The notes beneath the pieces are model-generated. The model was not told the DNA's origin, ran no database searches, and worked only from the letters and a program-made list of their open reading frames with translations. From Streptomyces sp. MUM 203J (GTDB lineage: Bacteria > Actinomycetota > Actinomycetes > Streptomycetales > Streptomycetaceae), in NCBI RefSeq assembly GCF_022414595.1, contig NZ_JADWYO010000009.1:83294-147293 (forward strand): 64,000 bases of DNA. The letters run 5' to 3'. How positions within the stretch are numbered: position 1 is the first letter of the stretch; each line of letters opens with the position of its first letter. This document shows, in pieces, positions 7,808 through 16,218 of this stretch. A program made the position numbers and the translations under genes.

Positions 7808-8974
7808 TCAGAACGCGGAGACCCCGGTCAGCGCGCGGCCGATGACGAGCTTCTGGATCTGGCTCGTGCCCTCGTAGAGGGTCATCACGCGTGCGTCCCG
7901 CAGGAGTTTGCCCACCGGGTACTCGTCGATGTAGCCGTAGCCGCCGAAGACCTGGAGGGCGTTGTTGGCGCAGCGCACGGCCGCCTCCGAGGCGAAGAGC
8001 TTGGCCCGGGAGGCCGCGGTGGCGAAGTCCCGGCCGCGGTCCACGAGGTCGGCGACCCGCCAGGTGAGGAGCCGGGCCGCCTCGACGTCCACGGAGATGT
8101 CGCTGATCAGCTCCTGCACCAGCTGGTACGAGGCGATGGGCCTGCCGAACTGCTCCCGCTCCCCCGCGTAGCCGACGGCCGCGTCGAGGGCCGCCTGGGC
8201 GATGCCGACGCAGCCCGCGGCGACGGACATCCGGCCCTTGGCTAGGGCCGACATGGCGATGGCGAAGCCCTTGCCCTCCGGGCCGAGGAGGGCGCCGGGC
8301 GGCACCCGGACGTCCTGGAGCACCAGCTCCGCGGTGGCCTGGCCGCGCAGGCCGAGTTTGCCGTGCACGGGGCGGCGGGTGAGCCCCGGCGTGTCGGCGG
8401 GGACGAGGAACGCGGAGATGCCCCGGTGGCCGGGCGTGTCGTTCGTACGGGCGAAGAGCAGGACGACGTCGGCCCAGGTGCCGTTGGTGATGAACATCTT
8501 GGAGCCGTTGACGACCCAGTCACGGCCGGGCGCCTCGCGTACCGCCCGGGTGGCGAGCCCCGCCGCGTCGGAGCCCGTGCCGGGCTCGGTGAGCCCGAAG
8601 CAGCCCAGCGCCTCACCGGAGGTGAGCCGCGGCAGCCAGCGCCGCTTCTGCCCCTCGTCGCCCCAGGCCGCGATCGTCTTGGCGACCAGCCCGAGGGAGA
8701 CGGAGACGATGCCGCGCACGGACGAGTCGCCGCGGCCCAGTTCCTCGTTGACGAGGCAGTACGAGAGGTGGTCGCCGCCCGAACCGCCGTACTGCTCCGG
8801 GACGGTGAGCCCGAGGAAGCCGAGGGCCCCGAGCTTGCGCACGATCGCCGGGTCGACGGACTCGGCGCGGTCCCAGTCGGAGGCGTACGGGGTGACCTCG
8901 CGGCGGACGAAGTCCTCGGCCAGCCTGCGGGCCGCCTGCTGCTCCTCGCTCAGCTCCAGGTTGACGCCTGTCAC
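7808..8974 (-). CDS. Acyl-CoA dehydrogenase
   Basis: A 388-residue FAD-dependent acyl-CoA dehydrogenase of normal length. Seen in order are the N-terminal helical domain (LSEEQQAARRLAEDFVRREV), the FAD/acyl signature CFGLTEPGTGSDAAGL, MFITNGTWADVVLLFARTND, the central KLGLRGQATAEL segment, REQFGRPIASYQLVQELISD, and the C-terminal QVFGGYGYIDEYPVGKLLRDARV with catalytic Glu in LYEGTSQIQ. GTG 8974 has AAAGGGGG upstream. It oxidises an acyl-CoA to the 2-enoyl-CoA; chain specificity is not determinable here. It is divergent from the TetR gene at 9035, with an AAAYTA-N7-TAGT palindrome between them. Confidence 0.94.
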   Translation of the reverse strand: MTGVNLELSEEQQAARRLAEDFVRREVTPYASDWDRAESVDPAIVRKLGALGFLGLTVPEQYGGSGGDHLSYCLVNEELGRGDSSVRGIVSVSLGLVAKTIAAWGDEGQKRRWLPRLTSGEALGCFGLTEPGTGSDAAGLATRAVREAPGRDWVVNGSKMFITNGTWADVVLLFARTNDTPGHRGISAFLVPADTPGLTRRPVHGKLGLRGQATAELVLQDVRVPPGALLGPEGKGFAIAMSALAKGRMSVAAGCVGIAQAALDAAVGYAGEREQFGRPIASYQLVQELISDISVDVEAARLLTWRVADLVDRGRDFATAASRAKLFASEAAVRCANNALQVFGGYGYIDEYPVGKLLRDARVMTLYEGTSQIQKLVIGRALTGVSAF

Positions 8975-8987
8975 GCCGGCCCCCTTT

Positions 8988-9008
8988 AAATTATCACTGC
9001 TAGTTTTC
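8988..9008. promoter_or_regulatory. Operator-like palindrome (site A)
   Basis: AAATTA-N7-TAGTTTTC in the 60-bp gap between the divergent acyl-CoA dehydrogenase and TetR genes, followed by GGTCG. The spacing and both arms match sites at 12442 (AAACTA-N7-TAGTTTTC) and 53605 (AAACTA-N7-TAGTCA). Its position suits autoregulation by the neighbouring TetR protein. Confidence 0.6.
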
Positions 9009-9034
9009 GGTCGGGCAGCCCTACTATGTGCCGC

Positions 9035-9745
9035 ATGGCCCGACCACGCAAGCCCCTGCTCAGCCGAGAACGCATCGTCGCCGCGGCGGCGGCCCTGGTG
9101 GACGCGGAGGGGCTCGACGCGGTCTCGACCCGGCGGCTGGCCGCCGAACTGGGGGTCAGCGGGCCGTCGCTGTACAACCACTTCCGGACGAAGGACGAGA
9201 TCCTGGAGGCGGTCGCGGACGCGGTGAGCGCGCGGGTCGACCTGTCGATGTTCGACGAGGCGGACCCCCGGGACTGGCGCACGGCGCTGCACGACTGGGC
9301 GGTGTCCTATCGGGCGGCGCTCAGCGCGCACCCGAACATCGTGCCGGTCCTGGCCCGGGGGCCGGGGCGCAGGCCCGCGGGCCTCCGGGTGGCGGACGCG
9401 GTGTTCGGCGCGATGGTGCGCGCCGGGTGGCCCCCGGCGCAGGCGACGCATATCGGGGCGCTCATGCGGTACTTCATCACCGGCTCGGCGCTGGGGTCGT
9501 TCGCGCGGGGATTCGTCGATGACGCGGGGGCGTACGATCCGGCCGACTATCCGCACCTGGGACAGGCGCACCTGCTGGCGGAGCACCAGCGGCAGGTCGA
9601 CGAGGGCGCCTTCGAGACGGGGCTCCAGGCGCTGCTGGAGGGGCTGGCGGTGCGGTTCGGGGCGGGAGCCGGGGACGGCTGCCCTGCCCCGCCCCCTCGC
9701 GAACCCGGGGGCACCGCCCCCGGCCCCCAGGACCGCCCCCGCTAG
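9035..9745 (+). CDS. TetR family regulator of the acyl-CoA/aldehyde genes (inferred)
   Basis: A 236-residue TetR protein. HTH: LVDAEGLDAVSTRRLAAELG followed by GPSLYNHFRTKDEILEAV. The C-terminal domain is of the TetR/AcrR C-terminal type with a GALMRYFITGSALGSFARGF helix. ATG 9035 (MARPRKPLLSRERIV) is the natural start; an ATG nine bases earlier is also in frame. The last 20 or so residues are a Pro/Gly-rich tail created by a GC hairpin at 9705. It is divergent from the acyl-CoA dehydrogenase. The palindromes at 8988 and 12442 suggest that it controls that gene and the aldehyde/alcohol dehydrogenase operon. Confidence 0.88.
   Translation: MARPRKPLLSRERIVAAAAALVDAEGLDAVSTRRLAAELGVSGPSLYNHFRTKDEILEAVADAVSARVDLSMFDEADPRDWRTALHDWAVSYRAALSAHPNIVPVLARGPGRRPAGLRVADAVFGAMVRAGWPPAQATHIGALMRYFITGSALGSFARGFVDDAGAYDPADYPHLGQAHLLAEHQRQVDEGAFETGLQALLEGLAVRFGAGAGDGCPAPPPREPGGTAPGPQDRPR
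9705..9723. repeat. GC hairpin overlapping a gene end (second copy)
   Basis: CCGGGGGC-ACC-GCCCCCGG, a perfect 8-bp stem identical to the one at 5620-5638. It is inside the last codons of the TetR gene and may terminate transcription toward the convergent alcohol dehydrogenase. Confidence 0.6.
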
Positions 9746-9824
9746 CTCAGCGAGCGGGGAGCGCTCCTGGAGACGGCGCGCCTGTCCCCGGACACCGGAC
9801 GGGGCACGGGCGGGCCGCTCGTGC

Positions 9825-10928
9825 TCAGGCTCCCGGCGTGCTCGGATCGAAGACCACCAGTGCCCGGCCGCCCTTCCCCGCGCGCATGTTGTCGAAGGCC
9901 GTCGGGATGTCCTCCAGGCCGATCCGGTCCGTGACCAGGGCGGACAGATCCAGGCGGCCCTCACGGACGTGCTCCGCCAGGACCGGGAGGTCTTCGGCCG
10001 GGCTGGAGTTTCCGTACACGCAGCCGGAGAGGGTGCGGCCCCAGTGGAAGATCTCCAGGGCGTTGAAGGAGACCTGCTGGTCCTTGCCGCCGATCCCGAC
10101 GACCGTGGTGCGGCCGCCGCGGCGGGTGGAGTCCCAGGCGGTACGGATGGTGTCGGCCCGGCCGACGCACTCGACGGCCACGTCCGCGCCCTGCCCGCCG
10201 GTCAGTCCGCGGATCTCCCTGGCGGTGGTGCCGGAGGCGAGGACGAACTCCGTCGCGCCCGCCGCCCGCGCCAGGGCCTCCTTCTCCTCCGACACGTCCA
10301 CCGCGACGACCGGCCCCGCACCCGCGATACGCGCCGCCTGGAGCGCGGCCAGGCCGACCCCGCCCACGCCGAACACGGCGACGGACTCGCCCTCGCGGAC
10401 GCGGGCGGAGTGGTGGACCGCGCCGTAGCCGGTGAGCACGGCGCAGCCGAGCAGGGCGGCGTCGGTGAGCGGCACCCCGTCGGGGACGGGCAGCACGCAG
10501 TTCGCGGCGACCACGGTCTCCTCCGCGAACGCGGCAACGTTCAGGCCCGGGTGCAGCTCGGTGCCGTCCTCGGTGACGGCGTGCACCCGCCCCACCCCGG
10601 TGAGCGCGTCGGCGCAGAGCCACACCTCACCGAGCCCGCAGTGATGGCAGGTCCCGCACGACGGGGCCCAGTTGAGGACCACGCCGTCACCCGGTGCGAC
10701 ACGGGTGACCCCTTCACCGACCGCGACGACCGTCCCGGCGCCCTCGTGTCCGAGTACGGCCGGGACGGGCACGCGCATGGTGCCGTTCGACAGGGACAGG
10801 TCGGAGTGGCAGACCCCGGCGGCGGCAAGGCGCACCCGGACCTGTCCGGGCCCGGGCTCGGGCAGGTCGATGCGGGTTATCTCCAGCGGAGACCCGACGG
10901 ACGGCAGGACGGCGGCACGGACGACCAC
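9825..10928 (-). CDS. Zn-dependent alcohol dehydrogenase
   Basis: A 367-residue class III-like zinc alcohol dehydrogenase. Catalytic zinc ligands are visible in GVCHSDLSL and LGHEGAGTVV; the structural zinc site is CGTCHHCGLGEVWLC. The NAD-binding fold has GVGGVGLAALQAARIAG and an acidic VAVDVSEEKE. It is a GTG start (10928). It lies 48 bp downstream of the aldehyde dehydrogenase gene on the same strand, so the operon would oxidise an alcohol to an acid through the aldehyde. The substrate is unknown. By position the operon is likely under the palindrome at 12442. Confidence 0.93.
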   Translation of the reverse strand: MVVRAAVLPSVGSPLEITRIDLPEPGPGQVRVRLAAAGVCHSDLSLSNGTMRVPVPAVLGHEGAGTVVAVGEGVTRVAPGDGVVLNWAPSCGTCHHCGLGEVWLCADALTGVGRVHAVTEDGTELHPGLNVAAFAEETVVAANCVLPVPDGVPLTDAALLGCAVLTGYGAVHHSARVREGESVAVFGVGGVGLAALQAARIAGAGPVVAVDVSEEKEALARAAGATEFVLASGTTAREIRGLTGGQGADVAVECVGRADTIRTAWDSTRRGGRTTVVGIGGKDQQVSFNALEIFHWGRTLSGCVYGNSSPAEDLPVLAEHVREGRLDLSALVTDRIGLEDIPTAFDNMRAGKGGRALVVFDPSTPGA

Positions 10929-10976
10929 GATCGGTTTCTCCCGAAGCAGGGGGCGGGTTGGGTTGGTGGAACGGGC

Positions 10977-12368
10977 TCAGAACTGGAGCGACTTGGTGTG
11001 CAGGTACTCGGTCAGGCCGTGAGCGCCCAGCTCCCGGCCGATGCCGGACCGCTTGTAGCCGCCGAAGGGGGCGAGCGCGTTGAACCGGCCGCCGTTGACG
11101 TCGATCTGCCCGGCCTCCATACGGCGGGCGAACGCCGTGGCCGCCTCCGGCTCGCCCCACACCGCGCCCGCCAGGCCGTAGTCGGTGCCGTTGGCGATCC
11201 GCAGGGCGTCCTCCTCGTCCTCGTACCGCAGGAACACGACGACCGGGCCGAAGATCTCCTCCTGGGCGATGGTCATCTCGGGGGTGACGTCGGCGAAGAG
11301 GGTGGGGCTGACGTAGAAGCCGCGCGCCAGCGGCGGCGTGGGGCCGCCGGTCACCAGGCGGGCACCCTCCGCGATGCCCTTCTCGATGTAGCCCACGACC
11401 CGGTCCCGCTGGGCGGCGCTGACGAGCGGGCCGAGCCGCTCCCCCGGCACATACCCGGCGAGCGCCTCGGCGGCCACGGCCACGGCCTCCTCGTACCGGT
11501 CCCTGTGGACGAGGACCCGGGTGAGCGCGCTGCACCGCTGACCGGAGTTGGACAGGGCGTTGGCGAGGCTGCCCCTGACCGCCGCGGCCACGTCGGCACC
11601 GGGCAGCAGGACGCTCGCGGACTTGCCGCCCAGCTCCAGCGCGACGCGCTTGACGGCCCCGCCGGCGAGCGCGCCGACGCGGCGGCCGACGGCGGTGGAT
11701 CCGGTGAAGGACACCATGTCCACGCCCTCGTGCTCGACGAGCGCCTGCCCGGCGACCGGGCCGAGGCCGGTGACCATGTTGAACACCCCGGCGGGAAGGC
11801 CCGACTCGTGCACCGCCTGCGCGAACAGCAGGGCGGTGAGCGGGGTGTTCTCGGCCGGCTTGAGCACCACCGTGCAGCCCGCGGCGAGCGCGGGGACCAC
11901 CTTGGCGACGATCTGGTGGAGGGGGTAGTTCCAGGGCGTGATCGCGCCGACCACGCCGACCGGCTCCATCAGCACGGTGGAGTTGCCGACCTTCTCCTCG
12001 AAGGGGTACGTCGCGAGCAGCTCGGCGTACGAACCGGCGACGGCGACCGGCAGCCCCACGTGCACGGCCTGCGCCAGCTTCGGCGGGGCGCCCAGCTCGG
12101 CGGTGACCGTCGCGGCGATCTCGTCCGCGCGGGCCGCCACCGCGTCGCGCAGGGCCGCGATCCGGGCCGCGCGCCGGGCGGGCGGGGTGGCCGCCCAGTC
12201 CGGGAACGCGGCGCGCGCGGCCCGTACGGCCGCGTCCACGTCCTGTGCGGACCCGGCCGCCACATGGGCGATGACCTCCTCGGTCGCCGGGTTCACCACC
12301 GCGACGGACTCGGCGGTGGTGACCGGCTGCCACGCCCCGTTGACGTAGCTCCCCTCGTGGACCTTCAT
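10977..12368 (-). CDS. NAD(P)-dependent aldehyde dehydrogenase
   Basis: A 463-residue aldehyde dehydrogenase. Conserved parts are GVVGAITPWNYPL, VLKPAENTPLTA, the cofactor loop FTGSTAVGRR, catalytic Glu in LELGGKSASV, catalytic Cys in SGQRCSALTRVLV, and EEIFGPVVVFLRYEDEEDAL near the end. The GQRCSA active site is typical of general and long-chain aldehyde dehydrogenases. ATG 12368 begins MKVHEGSYVNGAW, the usual N-terminal strand. It is the first gene of an operon with the zinc alcohol dehydrogenase. Confidence 0.94.
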   Translation of the reverse strand: MKVHEGSYVNGAWQPVTTAESVAVVNPATEEVIAHVAAGSAQDVDAAVRAARAAFPDWAATPPARRAARIAALRDAVAARADEIAATVTAELGAPPKLAQAVHVGLPVAVAGSYAELLATYPFEEKVGNSTVLMEPVGVVGAITPWNYPLHQIVAKVVPALAAGCTVVLKPAENTPLTALLFAQAVHESGLPAGVFNMVTGLGPVAGQALVEHEGVDMVSFTGSTAVGRRVGALAGGAVKRVALELGGKSASVLLPGADVAAAVRGSLANALSNSGQRCSALTRVLVHRDRYEEAVAVAAEALAGYVPGERLGPLVSAAQRDRVVGYIEKGIAEGARLVTGGPTPPLARGFYVSPTLFADVTPEMTIAQEEIFGPVVVFLRYEDEEDALRIANGTDYGLAGAVWGEPEAATAFARRMEAGQIDVNGGRFNALAPFGGYKRSGIGRELGAHGLTEYLHTKSLQF

Positions 12369-12441
12369 CGCTGCTCCCTGCTCGACCCGGTGACCGGCGA
12401 TCCGATGACCCGATGACCTGTTGACCCTCTGGCTGCGAACC

Positions 12442-12462
12442 AAACTAGCGGCGGTAGTTTTC
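12442..12462. promoter_or_regulatory. Operator-like palindrome (site B)
   Basis: AAACTA-N7-TAGTTTTC, arms AAACTA/TAGTTT perfectly symmetric, about 75-95 bp upstream of the aldehyde dehydrogenase start. It shares arms, spacer length and the following GTCG with site A (8988) and 15 of its first 17 bases with site C (53605). Confidence 0.65.
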
Positions 12463-12532
12463 TGTCGCCAGGGGGACCGGGCGGCGGGACGGCACGATCC
12501 TGCCATCCCGGCGGGGGACGGACCCGGCCGGG

Positions 12533-13021
12533 TCAGAAGGCCACGCGTACGCGATCGTCGACACGGGCGACGGATTCCTGGGCGAACATGTCCGTGTACA
12601 CGCCCCTGATCCGTTCGATCCGGGCCCGGGCCGCCTCGGCCTCGCTCGACGGATACAGCAGGATCAGCTCGTACGACCGCTCACGCACGATCGCCCCGGA
12701 CGCACCCCGCCACTGGCCGCGCCCCTCCTGGACCGTGAGACCGTCCGGGAAGCGGGGGGTGACCTCATGGTCGACGAACGCCATGAACTGCCGGTCGGTG
12801 ACGGCGGGCCCGCCGTCCGGACGTTCGGTGCCGAAGAGCAGGCGGGTCTCGACGAAGGGCCGGGCGCCGGCAGGGGAGGCGGCGGGCGGGGGCGCCCCGT
12901 CGGCGAGGGTGGCGTACGCGGTGGGGGCGGCGGCTCCGAGCAGCGCGGCGGCTGCCAGGGCGACGGGGAGGCGGGCGCGGGGCGAGACGCGGGTGCGGGT
13001 GCCGGCGGACTTGGCGGACAT
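12533..13021 (-). CDS. Secreted DUF3574 domain protein
   Basis: A 162-residue protein with an N-terminal signal peptide (basic RTRVSPRAR, then an Ala/Leu stretch ending near TAYA, about residue 37). A DUF3574 domain follows: ETRLLFGTERPDGGPAVTDRQFMAFVDHEVTPRFPDGLTV, WRGASGAIVRERSYELILLYP, and a charged C-terminal helix. ATG 13021 is preceded by AGGAGAACGC. The family has no known function. It is the last gene of a secreted/surface set with the sortase and its presumed substrate upstream, but a 77-bp gap separates it. Confidence 0.8.
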   Translation of the reverse strand: MSAKSAGTRTRVSPRARLPVALAAAALLGAAAPTAYATLADGAPPPAASPAGARPFVETRLLFGTERPDGGPAVTDRQFMAFVDHEVTPRFPDGLTVQEGRGQWRGASGAIVRERSYELILLYPSSEAEAARARIERIRGVYTDMFAQESVARVDDRVRVAF

Positions 13022-13098
13022 AAAAGCGTTCTCCTCTTGCCTTGTGGGTCGCGGTCGCGCGAGGACAGCGATCACTCTTGCAGGGAGTGATCGGATCG

Positions 13099-13899
13099 TC
13101 ACGCTTTCAGGACGGCCGTCAGGTGGGCGAAGACCACGACGTTCGCCGCGTAGCCCCCCTTCGGGCGGAAGGAACCCCCGCAGGTGAGCAGCCGCAGCTC
13201 GGGCCGGTCCGCCTGGCCGTAGACCTCCCGGTCGGGGAACCGGTCCTTGTCGTACGTACGGACGCGGTCGACGGTGAACACCGCGGTGAGTCCGTCCTCG
13301 CGGGTGACACGGACGGTGTTGCCCGGCTTGAGGGAGTCGAGGTTCAGGAAGATGGCCGGACCGGTGCGGGTGTCCCGGTGACCGACGGCGATGGCAGTGC
13401 CCTTCTCGCCGGGCGTGGGCCCGCCCTCGTACCAGCCCACGAGCCGGGGGTTGTCGACGGGCGGGGAGCGCAGGGCTCCGGACCGGTCGAGACCGAGGCC
13501 GACGACGGGTGCCTCGATGGTGATCGCGGGAATGGCGAGACGCTTCGCCGCCGAGGGCGGGAGGGGCGCAGGGAGCGGCTCGGCCTTCTTGACGGGTGAC
13601 GGGGCGGGGGCGGGCTTCGCGGACGACGTGGGCTTCGCGGTGGGTCTGGGCTTCGTGGTGGGGGTCGGCTTCGCGGTGGGGGTGGCCTCGGGCACCTGCG
13701 CCGTCTTCGAGGCCTTCGCGGCCGGGGTGGCGGACCCGGCGGCCACGGCGGGCCCGGACGGTTCGCCGTCCTGGGCCCACCACATCCCGCCGGCGACGAG
13801 CACCCAGGCCAGCACCACGGTCCGGGTGAGGCGGAAGAGGCGTCGCTGCCGGCGGGTGAGCCGTGCGGTCCGGGGCCTGCGCGGGCTACGCCGCGCCAT
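13099..13899 (-). CDS. Class F-like sortase
   Basis: A 266-residue membrane-anchored transpeptidase. A basic N-terminus (RRSPRRPRTARLTRRQRR) precedes one transmembrane helix (about residues 27-42), then a long Thr/Pro/Lys-rich linker (about 45-110). The sortase domain contains the catalytic His in AIAVGHRDT and catalytic Cys in LLTCGGSF, followed by RPKGGYAANVVVFAHL supplying Arg. The Lys-Pro stalk and short catalytic domain fit the class F/E-type enzymes of streptomycetes. Its ATG overlaps the end of the upstream surface-protein gene by 14 bp, implying translational coupling and a dedicated substrate. Confidence 0.9.
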   Translation of the reverse strand: MARRSPRRPRTARLTRRQRRLFRLTRTVVLAWVLVAGGMWWAQDGEPSGPAVAAGSATPAAKASKTAQVPEATPTAKPTPTTKPRPTAKPTSSAKPAPAPSPVKKAEPLPAPLPPSAAKRLAIPAITIEAPVVGLGLDRSGALRSPPVDNPRLVGWYEGGPTPGEKGTAIAVGHRDTRTGPAIFLNLDSLKPGNTVRVTREDGLTAVFTVDRVRTYDKDRFPDREVYGQADRPELRLLTCGGSFRPKGGYAANVVVFAHLTAVLKA

Positions 13900-14551
13900 G
13901 GGCGCGCCGGCGGCGGCGGACGAGGATCAGCCCGGCCGTCCCCGCCAGGCCGGCGGCGAGCGCCGAACCGACGCCGAACGCCGCGGAGCCGCCGCCGCTG
14001 TCGCCGCCGGCCGGCTCGGCCATCCCACCGCCGCCGGCCCCGACACCGCCGTGCGGGTACTCGTGGTGCCGCTTGCCCGGGCCACCGCCGTTGCCGTTGC
14101 CGCCTCCGTTGCCGTTGCCGCCTCCGTTGCCGTTGCCGTTGCCGCCGGGTGGGCAGTCGACGCGGAAGACCTTCATCTTCCCGGCACCCGAGGCCCCCTC
14201 GAAGGTCCAGGTGAGCTTGTACATGCCGTCCGGCAGGGACAGCTCCTGGGTGTGTCCGGTGCCGGTGGCGAGGGTGATGTCTCCCTGCAGGGTGGCGTCG
14301 CCGGACTGCATCGGCTGGGGCACGATCGACCAGCTCACCTGCTGGAGCGTGTCGAAGTTGAAGGCGGCGAGGTAGAAGCGGCAGACCTTGGGTTCGTTGC
14401 GCTGGTCGGTGGTGGGCGTGGTGATGCTGTGGATCTTGATGTCGCCGTTGTCGCCGGGGGCGGCGACGGCCGCGGGCGCGGTGCCGAACGCGGCTCCACC
14501 GAGGGCGAGGGCGGCGACGGCGGTGCGCAGGAGTGGTCGGGCTGCGGTCAT
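13886..14551 (-). CDS. Secreted/surface protein paired with the sortase
   Basis: A 221-residue protein. A signal peptide (MTAARPLLRTAVAALALG..., cleavage near AVAA) is followed by a compact domain (about residues 32-130) with two cysteines (PKVCRFYLAAFNF, FRVDCPPG). A repetitive GNGNGGGNGNGG tract, a His/Gly-rich segment and a C-terminal hydrophobic helix ending in RRRRR complete it. The helix and basic tail look like a cell-wall sorting signal, but no LPXTG or LAXTG precedes them; the sequence there is AEPAGGDSGGG. The overlapping sortase gene suggests an unusual sorting motif or simple membrane anchoring. Confidence 0.8.
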   Translation of the reverse strand: MTAARPLLRTAVAALALGGAAFGTAPAAVAAPGDNGDIKIHSITTPTTDQRNEPKVCRFYLAAFNFDTLQQVSWSIVPQPMQSGDATLQGDITLATGTGHTQELSLPDGMYKLTWTFEGASGAGKMKVFRVDCPPGGNGNGNGGGNGNGGGNGNGGGPGKRHHEYPHGGVGAGGGGMAEPAGGDSGGGSAAFGVGSALAAGLAGTAGLILVRRRRRAHGAA

Positions 14552-14650
14552 GAAGGGGGCCTCCGTGAGAAGTCGAACGAATCGGCTCTGTCCGGCCTTG
14601 AGCCGCTTCGAATGACCTGGAGCAGCCCCGAACGGCCTCGAACGGCCCGA

Positions 14651-14710
14651 GTCGGTCGTAACCGACCCAAACCGGCCTGATGAGCCGATAATCCGACTAT
14701 CAGTCAGATT
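14651..14710. promoter_or_regulatory. Cluster of palindromes upstream of the surface-protein/sortase operon
   Basis: In the 309-bp gap between the surface-protein gene and hmgA, two inverted repeats stand out. GTCGGT-CGTA-ACCGAC is at 14651-14666 (perfect). AATCCGACT-ATC-AGTCAGATT is at 14690-14710 (8 of 9 bases symmetric). CGAACGGCC-like direct repeats precede them around 14625-14650. They could be operator sites for the leftward operon; no known regulator is recognisable. Confidence 0.4.
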
Positions 14711-14795
14711 CCGGACATCCACGGACTTCACGGCGGCGCGCCGCCACGGTTCGCCCGGTCGGCGCAGCAACGCTGAAGGCCCGCCGTCACCCCCG

Positions 14796-14838
14796 TTGAC
14801 GACGGGCCGACCGAATCCTACGGTCATACATAGGATTC
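14796..14838 (+). promoter_or_regulatory. hmgA promoter with GntR-type operator
   Basis: TTGACG (14796-14801), a 17-bp spacer and TACGGT (14819-14824) form a plausible promoter. A perfect inverted repeat, GAATCCTA at 14813-14820 and TAGGATTC at 14831-14838 with a 10-base centre, overlaps the -10 and start region. A repressor bound there would block transcription. The GntR gene just downstream of hmgA is the obvious candidate. Confidence 0.7.
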
Positions 14839-14860
14839 CATGAAACCGCAGGAGCGTGCC

Positions 14861-16183
14861 ATGACCACCCAGCCGCCGGCGCAGGCGACCAAGACGGCCG
14901 AGAACCTGGAGTACCTCTCCGGTTTCGGCAACGAGCACCACTCGGAGGCCGTCCCCGGCGCCCTGCCTCAGGGCCGGAACTCGCCGCAGCGCGCCCCGCT
15001 GGGGCTCTACGCCGAGCAGCTCAGCGGCAGCGCGTTCACCGAGCCCCGGGCTCACAACCGGCGCTCGTGGCTGTACCGGATCCGGCCCTCGGCGGCGCAC
15101 CCGCCGTTCGTGCGTGCCGACAACGGCGCCCTGCGCTCGGCTCCCTTCACCGAGACCGTTCCGGACCCGAACCGGCTCCGCTGGAACCCGCTGCCGCAGC
15201 CCGCCCCCGGCACGGACTGGCTGGCCGGGCTGTGGACCCTCGGGGGCAACGGCGACCCCGCGCAGCGCTCGGGCATGGCCGTGCACCTCTACCACGCGAA
15301 CGCCTCCATGGAGCGGGTCTTCAGCGATGCCGACGGCGAGCTGCTGATCGTTCCCGAGCAGGGCGGGCTGCTGCTCCGCACCGAGCTGGGCCTGCTGGCC
15401 GCCCGGCCCGGCGAGGTCGCGCTGGTCCCGCGCGGGGTGCGCTTCCGTGTGGAGCTGCTCGACGCCACGGCGCGCGGCTATGTGTGCGAGAACTACGGGC
15501 AGCCGTTCCAGCTCCCGGACCTGGGCCCGATCGGTGCCAACGGCCTGGCCAACCCGCGTGACTTCCGCGCCCCGGTCGCCGCGTACGAGGACGCCGAGGG
15601 CCCCGTGGAGGTGGTCAACAAGTACTGCGGCAACCTGTGGGCCGCGACCTACGGCCACTCGCCGCTGGACGTCGTCGCCTGGCACGGCAACCACGTCCCG
15701 TACGTCTACGACCTGCGGACGTTCAACGTCATCGGGACGATCAGCTACGACCACCCGGACCCGTCGATCTTCACGGTGCTGACCTCCCCGTCCGACACCC
15801 CGGGCCTCGCGGGCGTCGACTTCGTCGTGTTCGCGCCGCGCTGGCTGGTCGGTGAGGACACGTTCCGGCCGCCGTACTTCCACCGGAACGTGATGAGCGA
15901 GTACATGGGCCTGATCGAGGGCGCGTACGACGCCAAGGCGGAAGGATTCGTGCCCGGCGGCGGCTCGCTGCACAACATGATGTCCGCGCACGGCCCCGAC
16001 CGGGAGACCTTCGACAAGGCGAGCGCCGCCGACCTCGTGCCGCAGAAGGTGGACGACGGCCTGGCGTTCATGTTCGAGACCCGGTGGCCGATGACCACCA
16101 CGGCCCAGGCGGTGGACGCGGACCACCTTCAGCGGGGCTACGACGACGTGTGGCAGGGTCTGGAACGCCACTTCCGCCCGTAG
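14861..16183 (+). CDS. hmgA: Homogentisate 1,2-dioxygenase
   Basis: A 440-residue Fe(II) dioxygenase that opens the ring of homogentisate to maleylacetoacetate in tyrosine and phenylalanine catabolism. The N-terminal [26 protein letters not shown], the [14 protein letters not shown] segment, and the active-site region [18 protein letters not shown] (His and Glu ligands) followed by [12 protein letters not shown] are all present. GGAG before ATG 14861 sets the start; an in-frame ATG at 14840 lies against the operator. The rest of the pathway (maleylacetoacetate isomerase, fumarylacetoacetase) is not in this window. A GntR gene follows 35 bp later on the same strand. Confidence 0.97.
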   Translation: MTTQPPAQATKTAENLEYLSGFGNEHHSEAVPGALPQGRNSPQRAPLGLYAEQLSGSAFTEPRAHNRRSWLYRIRPSAAHPPFVRADNGALRSAPFTETVPDPNRLRWNPLPQPAPGTDWLAGLWTLGGNGDPAQRSGMAVHLYHANASMERVFSDADGELLIVPEQGGLLLRTELGLLAARPGEVALVPRGVRFRVELLDATARGYVCENYGQPFQLPDLGPIGANGLANPRDFRAPVAAYEDAEGPVEVVNKYCGNLWAATYGHSPLDVVAWHGNHVPYVYDLRTFNVIGTISYDHPDPSIFTVLTSPSDTPGLAGVDFVVFAPRWLVGEDTFRPPYFHRNVMSEYMGLIEGAYDAKAEGFVPGGGSLHNMMSAHGPDRETFDKASAADLVPQKVDDGLAFMFETRWPMTTTAQAVDADHLQRGYDDVWQGLERHFRP

Positions 16184-16218
16184 TACGCCCCGGCTGTACG
16201 CAGCAGTACGGAGATGCC

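Noticed and set aside
9519..12416. 965-codon + strand open frame over the alcohol and aldehyde dehydrogenases
   Set aside because: Antisense shadow caused by high GC; real enzymes with intact active sites lie on the minus strand.
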